Program-made: the position numbers and the translations under genes | Notes under the pieces: model-generated | Told to the model about the DNA's origin: nothing | Databases searched by the model: none | The model's input: the letters and a program-made list of their open reading frames with translations, nothing else | Shown: positions 18,913 to 24,663 of the stretch, piece after piece | Layout of the letters: each line of letters starts with the position of its first letter | How positions within the stretch are numbered: position 1 is the stretch's first letter | Origin: CAYTEH01 sp964436765 | GTDB lineage: Bacteria > Patescibacteriota > Gracilibacteria > Peribacterales > Peribacteraceae | Length of the DNA: 24,663 nt | NCBI GenBank assembly: GCA_964436765.1 | Contig: CAYTEH010000021.1 | Location: 1-24,663, forward strand | Reading direction: 5' to 3'

Positions 18913-20004
18913 TTAATTTTTCAGCAATTCTTCGTAGCGGCCGATCATGCGGTCGAGTGAGAACGTTTTTTCGGCGGTCGATCGACCGTTCTTCGCGATT
19001 GCCGCGCGCGTCTTCCCGTCCTTCATTTTGAGAATCGCGTCACGCAGCGACGCTGCCGAATTCGCTTTCGCTATGAGCGCATCGTTGCCGTCATGCAGAT
19101 ATCCTGCGATGCCGCACGCATCCGTGACGATGACGGGAACGCCCAGGAGCATCGCCTCGGCGGCCACCATCCCGAACGGATCGTGTTCACGCGAGGGGAG
19201 AATCAGGATATCGAGGGAGTGGTAGAAGTCGCCCAGATTGTCCACATGCGGGAGGATTCGTATGCTCGTTGCTTCGTTACTTCGTTTCGAAAGAATTTCC
19301 GACTCAGGTCCCGTGCCGACGATAGTCAGTGATACATCATCAAGTCCTTTGACCGCATCGATGAGCACGTCGACACCCTTTTCGCGGCTTAGTCTTGCAA
19401 CACACCCGGCGTGTAGTTTTTCGCTCTTCGCTCTTCGATCTTCAATTTTTCGCCGACTGAATCGGCTGAGATCAATTCCATTTGGTATGGCAATCACACG
19501 GGCCTCGTCCCACCCAAGCTCGACATACATCTTCCTGCTTAATTCCGAGACCGTGATCGTCGTCGCAAACCTGCTTTGACGCTTGAGCATCGGCAGCCAG
19601 GGATTCTTCGTCAGCCACGGGCCGATGCGGTCATGTTCCACCCAGAACACCTTGATCCCCTTCTTCGCAGCCCACTCTGTCATCAGTAATTTTTCGGTGA
19701 GGCTGAGCATCACGATGGCATCGAGCTTGTTGAATGAGTTCAGGGCGTTTTCCAGCAGCAATTGCATGTGCTTCTTGCGCCACGCAAAGCTCACCGCGCT
19801 CCATTTTGTGACGGCCGGCGGCCCAATCTCCAACCTGGCATTTGGGATTTTGAGTTTTGGGATTTCGTCCAGCAGGACGGGGCAACTTCCTAAAAAAGCG
19901 ACTGCATGTCCGCGTTCGTTCAGGCCCTTCATCAGCGACGATGTCTGAATCTCGGCGCCGCCGAGGGCGCTTTCGAGCGGAAAACGGGTAAACAAAATTT
20001 TCAT
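18913..20004 (-). CDS. Glycosyltransferase family 4 (GT-B fold)
   Basis: The product is 363 residues. It starts ILFTRFPLESALGGAEIQTS (acceptor-side glycine loop). The C-terminal half has IPNGIDLSRF, the donor-site ARLSREKGVDVLIDAV, IVGTGPE, and the nucleotide-sugar-binding segment SREHDPFGMVAAEAMLLGVP (family EX7E). It probably adds a sugar during surface polysaccharide or glycolipid synthesis; donor and acceptor are unknown. ATG at 20004 is supported by TACACT ending 7 nt upstream. Very unusually, three short repeat arrays are translated within it, encoding EIPKLKIPNARLEIG, KIEDRRAKSEK and SKRSNEATSIR at surface-loop positions. Confidence 0.9.
   Translation of the reverse strand: MKILFTRFPLESALGGAEIQTSSLMKGLNERGHAVAFLGSCPVLLDEIPKLKIPNARLEIGPPAVTKWSAVSFAWRKKHMQLLLENALNSFNKLDAIVMLSLTEKLLMTEWAAKKGIKVFWVEHDRIGPWLTKNPWLPMLKRQSRFATTITVSELSRKMYVELGWDEARVIAIPNGIDLSRFSRRKIEDRRAKSEKLHAGCVARLSREKGVDVLIDAVKGLDDVSLTIVGTGPESEILSKRSNEATSIRILPHVDNLGDFYHSLDILILPSREHDPFGMVAAEAMLLGVPVIVTDACGIAGYLHDGNDALIAKANSAASLRDAILKMKDGKTRAAIAKNGRSTAEKTFSLDRMIGRYEELLKN
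19257..19288. repeat. Octamer array within the glycosyltransferase gene
   Basis: Four contiguous 8-nt units of [T/C]TCGT[A/T]NN, very close to the unit of the 8675/9138 arms. It is translated in frame as the stretch just after the IVGTGPE motif, a loop that varies in this family. Confidence 0.75.
19417..19452. repeat. Heptamer array within the glycosyltransferase gene
   Basis: Five units of about 7 nt follow [C/A/T]T[C/T]TTC[G/A] (the last is 8 nt). They are translated as a charged segment between IPNGIDLSRF and the donor-site motif, where the family has a loop of variable length. Confidence 0.72.
19837..19865. repeat. Heptamer array within the glycosyltransferase gene (N-terminal half)
   Basis: Four units of about 7 nt resemble GGGATTT/TGAGTTT and are translated as IPKLKIPNARL in the N-terminal Rossmann half. 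It has the same orientation relative to the gene as the other two internal arrays. Confidence 0.65.
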
Positions 20005-20011
20005 CAGGGAT

Positions 20012-20017
20012 AGTGTA
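20012..20017 (-). promoter_or_regulatory. -10 box (TACACT) of the glycosyltransferase gene
   Basis: TACACT on the minus strand ends 7 nt before the ATG at 20004, immediately after the 47-bp palindromic repeat. Confidence 0.5.
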
Positions 20018-20022
20018 CTAGC

Positions 20023-20069
20023 TGTCATGGTGAGGTGCCCGGCAATCGCAACCGGGCCTCGAACCATGA
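20023..20069 (-). repeat. 47-bp dispersed palindromic repeat, copy 2
   Basis: The inverted copy of 12884-12930 (about 40 of 47 identical) occupies the spacer between the stop of the 126-residue gene and the glycosyltransferase promoter. Hairpin potential could terminate the upstream transcript. Confidence 0.85.
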
Positions 20070-20071
20070 CG

Positions 20072-20452
20072 CTATTCAAACAGCTTCGCAATTTCCTCAT
20101 ACAGCTTCTTCGCCGATTTGCCCTTGGGATTCACATGGTAATCGTGGTCGGCGGCTGACGGGTCTTCGTCCAGTAGCACTGTGATGCAGCTGTCTTTCAG
20201 CTCCTCGCGCAGCATGTCGCTTAGTTCGTTCGAGGGGCACGGCATCACCGCGTGTAGGCCGTCTTCCTCCAGCCCGCGGACGCTTTCTGCAAGGATGAAT
20301 GCCATCGCCTCGTCGCCGCCCTGGATCAGTTGCCCCAAAATGCCATCCACCGTCTCGGGCGAGAGGTATCGCCACTCGGGACCGTTCTTCACGATCATGT
20401 TGGCAAGCGCGGCGAGCGCGACGTCGGACGGTCCTTGGAGGAGTAGAAGCAT
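20072..20452 (-). CDS. Hypothetical cytoplasmic protein
   Basis: The product is 126 residues and acidic, with alternating helices, including DGILGQLIQGGDEAMAFILA and DEDPSAADHDYHVNPKGKSA near the end. There is no signal peptide, no membrane segment and no recognised family. TATTCT ends 7 nt before the ATG. It lies between serS and the glycosyltransferase on the same strand, separated from serS by a heptamer hairpin. Confidence 0.6.
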   Translation of the reverse strand: MLLLLQGPSDVALAALANMIVKNGPEWRYLSPETVDGILGQLIQGGDEAMAFILAESVRGLEEDGLHAVMPCPSNELSDMLREELKDSCITVLLDEDPSAADHDYHVNPKGKSAKKLYEEIAKLFE

Positions 20453-20459
20453 CTGGATA

Positions 20460-20465
20460 AGAATA
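20460..20465 (-). promoter_or_regulatory. -10 box (TATTCT) of the 126-residue gene
   Basis: TATTCT on the minus strand ends 7 nt before the ATG at 20452. Confidence 0.45.
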
Positions 20466-20471
20466 CAGGAA

Positions 20472-20538
20472 CCGTTTCTCGTTTCTAGTTTGCTCGTTTT
20501 TCGTCAAACCAGAAACGAAAAACCAGTAAACCAGTAAC
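20472..20538. repeat. Inverted heptamer arrays after serS
   Basis: The left arm (20472-20507) has 7-nt units of the kind NCGTTTN with one extra base. The right arm (20506-20534) has inverted units AAAC[C/G]A[G/A]. The arms pair imperfectly into a hairpin directly downstream of the serS stop (20539-20541) and so can terminate it. Confidence 0.75.
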
Positions 20539-21840
20539 TTACTTCGGGACTATCACTTTTTGACCACCCATGTACGGACGCAGTACGTCCGGCACCGTCA
20601 CGCTCCCGTCCTTGTTCTGGTAGATTTCGAGGATGGGGATGAGGATGCGCGGGCTCGCGATGCACGTGTTATTGAGCGTGTGTGCGAACTTCTTCTGGCC
20701 ATCTTTCGTTTCGTACTTGATGTTTAAGCGCCGGGCCTGGAAATCGTGGAACGTGGAGCAGCTGTGCGTTTCGCCGTAGCCCTTCCTGCTCGGCATCCAC
20801 GTCTCGATGTCGTTTTTGAACACCTGCCCCCGGCCCATGTCGCCCGTGCATACGTCCACGACGCGGTACGGGAGATTCAGCGCCTGCAGTACTTCCTCGG
20901 CATTTGTCAGGATCTCCTTGTGCATCTCGGCACTGGTCAGATCATCCGCTTCGCAGATGATCACCTGCTCCACTTTCTGGAACTGGTGGATGCGGTAGAG
21001 GCCCTTGGTGTCCTTGCCGTACGTGCCGGCTTCACGCCGGAAGCACGGGCTCACGCCGCAGTAGCGTTTCGGGAGTGCTTCATACTTGAGCGTTTCATCG
21101 GCGTGGTAACTGGTCACGGCCACTTCCGAGGTGCCGATGAGCCACGCGCCGTCGCTTTCCACGGGTCCGCCCTTCTCCTTCTGCACCCCCACGGCGTATG
21201 CCTGCTCCTCGCCGCCGGGGAAGTAACTGGTGCCCATCATGGCCTGGTAATGCACGAGCAGCGGCGGCAGGAACGGCGTGTAACCCTTCTTGCGCAGGTG
21301 ATCGAGTGTGAATGCGATCACGGCCATCTCCAGGCTCACGCCGTCGCCCTTCAAAAAGTACTGGCGGCTTCCGGCGATTTTGACGCCGCGCGCGATATCC
21401 ACGATGTCCAGCTTCTCGCCGAGCGTCACATGGTCGAGCGGCTCGAATGCGAATGAGGGAATCTGCCCCCACGTGCGCACTTCCCTGTTCTCGGTATCGT
21501 CTTTTCCTTCCGGTACCGACGGCAAGGGAATGCCGGGCACCTGCAGCAGCATCGCGTTCCACTGCGCCTCGATCGTGGCCAGTTCCGCTTCCTGCGTTTT
21601 GAGTGCTTCGCCCATCTCCTTCGTCTCCGCGATCGCCTTCTTCTTCTCGTCGCCCTGGAGGGTGGGGACTTTCTTGCTGATGACGTTCTTCTTGCTGCGG
21701 ATATCCTCCGTCTTCTTCAAGAGCTCGCGGCGCTGCGTATCGAGCGTCAGGAGCTCATCGATATCCACCTTGATGCGCTTTTTTTTGGCGGCATCCTTGT
21801 AGGCGTCGGGCCGGTCACGGAGGTCTGCAATGTCAATCAT
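20539..21840 (-). CDS. serS: Seryl-tRNA synthetase
   Basis: The product is 433 residues, typical of bacterial SerRS. It charges tRNA-Ser. An N-terminal long coiled coil that binds the tRNA extra arm spans about residues 30-100 (rich in Lys/Glu). The class-II motifs are the YCGVSPCFRREAGTYGKDTK segment (motif 2), DMGRGQVFKNDIETWMPSRK and ETHSCSTFHDFQARRLNIKY, and motif 3 near NNTCIASPRILIPILE, followed by VPDVLRPYMGG. Motif 3 departs from the common NGSGLAVGR form but keeps the essential Arg. ATG at 21840 matches the family start MIDI(A)DLR. The longer frame to 21897 reads through a palindrome. Confidence 0.96.
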   Translation of the reverse strand: MIDIADLRDRPDAYKDAAKKKRIKVDIDELLTLDTQRRELLKKTEDIRSKKNVISKKVPTLQGDEKKKAIAETKEMGEALKTQEAELATIEAQWNAMLLQVPGIPLPSVPEGKDDTENREVRTWGQIPSFAFEPLDHVTLGEKLDIVDIARGVKIAGSRQYFLKGDGVSLEMAVIAFTLDHLRKKGYTPFLPPLLVHYQAMMGTSYFPGGEEQAYAVGVQKEKGGPVESDGAWLIGTSEVAVTSYHADETLKYEALPKRYCGVSPCFRREAGTYGKDTKGLYRIHQFQKVEQVIICEADDLTSAEMHKEILTNAEEVLQALNLPYRVVDVCTGDMGRGQVFKNDIETWMPSRKGYGETHSCSTFHDFQARRLNIKYETKDGQKKFAHTLNNTCIASPRILIPILEIYQNKDGSVTVPDVLRPYMGGQKVIVPK

Positions 21841-21866
21841 AGTGAGAGATATCGACTTGCCGGCCG

Positions 21867-21886
21867 TCGTCCGCCAAGGCGGACGA
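21867..21886. repeat. Perfect 9-bp palindrome upstream of serS
   Basis: TCGTCCGCC and GGCGGACGA are separated by two bases. It lies 26 nt upstream of the serS start codon and is a REP-like element. Confidence 0.7.
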
Positions 21887-21978
21887 AGGCTGGTCATTGG
21901 GGGCCAGTGTAGCGAAAAATATCCGAGGATGCAGGTTTTCTGCCTGCTGGTAGCGGCAAATGAAAAGTAATACCCCGG

Positions 21979-21997
21979 AGCGGCCTTTCTGGCCGCT
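21979..21997. repeat. REP-like palindrome with TTTCT loop
   Basis: A 7-bp perfect stem (AGCGGCC/GGCCGCT) has the same TTTCT loop as 4620-4636. It is located 18 bp past the end of the transposase gene. Confidence 0.75.
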
Positions 21998-22014
21998 TTG
22001 CAGGTGCTTATTCT

Positions 22015-22488
22015 CTAAAACAATAACAGGTCTTCTACCTCCCACCGCCCCGATGCCGATGACCATGAATATTCCTCAGGCGATGTGCACAGTCCTGCCT
22101 TCACCGGGTTCATGTGAATATAATGAAGTGTTCCCGCCGGATCGTCAGGCATCCGGATATGAAATCGCGATTGCCATAAAGGTCCTTTGCCGATATTGAA
22201 TGTGACTGCACGTTTGTAGAGGCCGATGGTTTTCGAGATGGATTCTCCTTCCGGGATGCGAAGTAGTACATGCACATGATCGGGCATGATGACGAATCCA
22301 TAGAGAAAGAATGGGTAGAAATCCTGTATGGAATACAGGGTCTCGGCTGCAATGCGGGCACATGCAGGATCGGAAAAGATAGGCCTTCTTTTTTCAAGAT
22401 TTGTCGTAATGAACATCAGGTGTTCATTTTGAATGGGGTGCCGTTGAAACCTGAATTTCAATAATTTGGACATGTACATATGTTTCAT
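22015..22488 (-). CDS. RAYT-like (REP-associated Y1) transposase
   Basis: The product is about 157 residues and belongs to the IS200-like Y1 transposase superfamily. The HUH metal site is seen in YGFVIMPDHVHVLLRIPEG, followed by SKTIGLYKRAVTF, GPLWQSRFHIRM and YIHMNPVKAGLC, a family hallmark. Most relatives have a Tyr (often followed by Asp/His) just after the WQ motif. Here that segment reads WQSRFHIR with no Tyr, so strand cleavage ability is doubtful. ATG at 22488 was chosen because palindromic sequence begins just upstream (22493); 22479 and 22473 are alternatives. Palindromes on both sides (21979 and 22493) share the TTTCT/AGAAA loop. Confidence 0.85.
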   Translation of the reverse strand: MKHMYMSKLLKFRFQRHPIQNEHLMFITTNLEKRRPIFSDPACARIAAETLYSIQDFYPFFLYGFVIMPDHVHVLLRIPEGESISKTIGLYKRAVTFNIGKGPLWQSRFHIRMPDDPAGTLHYIHMNPVKAGLCTSPEEYSWSSASGRWEVEDLLLF

Positions 22489-22492
22489 CAAA

Positions 22493-22509
22493 GCAGGCAG
22501 AAAGCCTGC
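22493..22509. repeat. REP-like palindrome with AGAAA loop
   Basis: A 6-bp perfect stem (GCAGGC/GCCTGC) with loop AGAAA, the complement of the TTTCT loops at 4620 and 21979. It lies 5 bp upstream of the transposase start. Confidence 0.75.
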
Positions 22510-22649
22510 TCCTGTATGTTGAGATTCTTTTTGATATCTTCGTTTTCGGTCTCTGGAAAGCCACAAAATCAGTTCCATCTTCCTATGGAACACCGGCGGA
22601 AAATGACCCCTTTTCCTCATTTACCCCTGTCCTCCTCGGGCTTTTCTGG

Positions 22650-22655
22650 TACCAT
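22650..22655 (+). promoter_or_regulatory. -10 box (TACCAT) of uvrB
   Basis: TACCAT ends 9 nt before the ATG at 22665. The spacing is the same as for zwf and the amidase-SpoIID gene. Confidence 0.4.
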
Positions 22656-22664
22656 CCCCTGACT

Positions 22665-24663
22665 ATGTCCAAGAAGAACCAGCCATTCAAACTCGTGTCC
22701 CCCTTCCAGCCCACCGGCGACCAGCCGGCTGCGATCGAAAAACTGATCAAAGGTCTGGAGGCGAAAGAGAAGCATCAGACGCTGCNNNNNNNNNNNNNNN
22801 NNNNNNNNNNNNNNNNNNNNNNNNNNNNNNNNNNNNNNNNNNNNNNNNNNNNNNNNNNNNNNNNNNNNNNNNNNNNNNNNNNNNNGCGATCGAAAAACTG
22901 ATCAAAGGTCTGGAGGCGAAAGAGAAGCATCAGACGCTGCTCGGCGCCACGGGAACCGGCAAAACCTTCACCATCGCGAATATCGTGCAGCAGGTGCAGC
23001 GGCCCACTCTCGTGCTCGCGCACAATAAGACGCTTGCCGCGCAGCTCTGCAACGAGTTCCAGATGTTCTTCCCCGAGAACGCGGTGTCGTACTTCGTCTC
23101 GTACTACGACTACTACCAGCCTGAGGCGTATTTGCCGACGACCGATACGTACATCGAGAAGGACGCCAGCATCAACGAGGAGATCGAGAAATTCCGCCAC
23201 GCCGCAACGTTCAATTTGCTGACCCGCCGCGATGTGCTCATCGTCGCATCCGTCTCGTGCATTTACGGCCTCGGCAACGTGGAAGATTACGAGGCGCTGG
23301 CCATCAAGATTGAGCGCGGGCAGAAGGTCCAGCGCGACCAGCTGCTTCGGAAGCTCACCGATATCCAGTACCGCAGGTCTGGCAACGATTTCAAGCAGGG
23401 CATGTACCACGCGCTGGGGGACACTGTCGAAATCTTCCCGCCCGGCGGCGACACGGTCATCCGGGTGGAGTGCCCGTTCGACGAGATCGAGGTGATCCAG
23501 GAGGTCGACTGCTTCACCGGCGAACTCCTCAATGAACTGCAGGAAATCATGATCTTCCCGGCCGCCCACAACGTCACCACCAAGGAGAAAATAGACCAGG
23601 CGGTGGCGGGAATCATGCAAGAAATGAAGGACGTGGAGAAGGAATTCATCAAACGGAACGAGCTCGTGAAGGCCGAGCGCATCCGTACGCGCACCGAGTA
23701 CGACATCGAGATGCTCAAGGAAACCGGCTACACCACGGGCATCGAGAACTACGTGCGGTACCTCAATAACCAGGCCCCGGGGATGCCGCCGTCGACGTTG
23801 CTCGATTACTTCCCCGACGACTTCCTCCTCGTCGTCGACGAATCGCACATTTCGATCCCGCAGGTGGGCGGAATGCACGAGGGGAACAAATCGCGCAAGA
23901 ATACGCTCGTCGAGTACGGGTTCCGGCTTCCGAGCGCGCACGACAACCGTCCGCTCCGGTTCGAGGAATTCGAAGAGCGCTGCGGTCAGCGTATCTACGT
24001 CTCGGCCACGCCCGGCAAATACGAGTACGCGAACACGCCGAAGAAGCAGATCGTCGAGCAGATCATCCGTCCCACGGGTCTCATCGATCCCGTCGTCACC
24101 GTCAAACCCACCAAGCACCAGATCGACGACATCATGGACGAGGTGAAAAAGACGATCAAAAACGGCGAGCGCGTGCTTATTACCACCCTCACGAAGAAGA
24201 TGGCCGAGGACCTTACCAAATTCCTCGTGGATGCCGGGCAGAAGGTCCGCTACCTCCACAGCGACGTCGAGACGCTCGAGCGCATCGAGATTTTGCGCCA
24301 GCTCCGCACCGGCGAAATCGACATCGTCGTGGGCATCAACCTGCTTCGCGAAGGCCTGGACCTGCCCGAGGTGAGCTTCATTGCGATCCTCGATGCCGAT
24401 AAACAAGGCTTCCTCCGCTCGCGTGATTCACTCATCCAGACCATCGGCCGCGCGGCGCGCAACGTCAACGGCCACGTGACCCTCTATGCCGATAAAGAGA
24501 GCGACGCGATGAAAGCTGCCCTCGCCGAAACCAGCCGTCGACGCGAGATCCAGATGGCCTACAACAAAAAGCACGGCATCACGCCGAAGACGATCATCAA
24601 GGCCGTCCATAACATCGCCGAAGAAGGCAGGAAGCTGGAGCTCCGCCGTCCGAAGTACGATCA
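22665..24663 (+). CDS. uvrB: Excinuclease ABC subunit B, 3' end outside window
   Basis: UvrB is the helicase-like damage-verification subunit of nucleotide excision repair. Visible motifs are FQPTGDQPAAIEKL near the N-terminus, Walker A GATGTGKTF, the beta-hairpin region YYQPEAYLPTTDTYIEKD, LVVDESHISIPQ (Walker B), VSATPGKYE, GINLLREGLDLPEVSF and QTIGRAARN. As written the frame is broken by 100 Ns plus a 55-bp duplication. Removing these 155 bp (joining 22785 to 22941) restores a continuous frame of about 614 residues, out of roughly 660-680 for the family, so only the C-terminal UvrC-binding part is missing. A TACCAT box ends 9 nt before the ATG. Confidence 0.96.
22731..22940 (+). other. Scaffolding artefact: 55-bp repeat around a 100-N gap
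   Basis: 22731-22785 and 22886-22940 are identical over 55 bp and enclose exactly 100 Ns (22786-22885). Merging them gives an intact uvrB frame, so the contig ends simply overlap and the gap is not real. Confidence 0.95.

Noticed and set aside
22775..24406. Long minus-strand open frame opposite uvrB
   Set aside because: It is the antisense of a clear uvrB reading frame, passes through the N-gap, and its His/Leu/Asp-rich translation has no recognisable domain. It is a GC-rich shadow.

Overview
The window is most likely a piece of a Patescibacteria/CPR genome, with Peregrinibacteria/Peribacteria as the best guess at moderate confidence. The reasons are two exported S-layer-homology (SLH) proteins with long Ser/Ala linkers, a compact gene layout with few long spacers, small hypothetical exported proteins, two short GGQ release-factor-like proteins and orphan four-helix-bundle genes. 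TGA acts as an ordinary stop codon in many genes (pyrF, metK, yraN), so the TGA=Gly code of Gracilibacteria is not used. Two runs of 100 Ns mark scaffold joins. The second join, inside uvrB, is an artefact because its two edges carry the same 55 bp.

Layout. Positions 1-3763 hold two SLH proteins, a YtxH-like small protein and a gapped membrane protein. Positions 3764-6072 hold pyrF, a lone STAS-domain protein and a secreted protein. Positions 6084-9185 hold comM/yifB and yraN, with one four-helix-bundle element on each side of the pair. Positions 9189-11669 hold pgl, a small unknown gene and zwf (oxidative pentose phosphate entry). An M28 peptidase and a SAM-riboswitch-controlled metK follow, then a small unknown gene, a lipoprotein and two GGQ proteins. 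Positions 16399-18846 encode an 815-residue amidase plus SpoIID/LytB cell-wall protein. A glycosyltransferase, a small unknown gene, serS, a RAYT-type transposase and the 5' part of uvrB complete the window.

Expression. Only one gene (the STAS protein) has a clear Shine-Dalgarno sequence. Many of the others have a TANNNT -10-like hexamer ending 6-9 nt before the start codon, as expected for leaderless transcripts. This pattern was used to choose starts.

Most unusual content. The window contains at least ten short arrays of degenerate 6-, 7- or 8-nt units. Each locus has its own unit, with fixed and variable positions. Two four-helix-bundle genes (23S-rRNA intervening-sequence protein/Avd superfamily) are each enclosed by inverted arms of such arrays, and their stop codons lie inside the arm. 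Three loci are arms without an ORF, placed as hairpins at gene 3' ends. Two are single arms upstream of genes, and three single arms sit in frame inside the glycosyltransferase gene. I interpret these as one family of small elements: four-helix-bundle gene plus private inverted micro-repeat arms, with ORF-less and single-arm derivatives. REP-like palindromes form a second, separate layer of small repeats, possibly tied to the RAYT gene.
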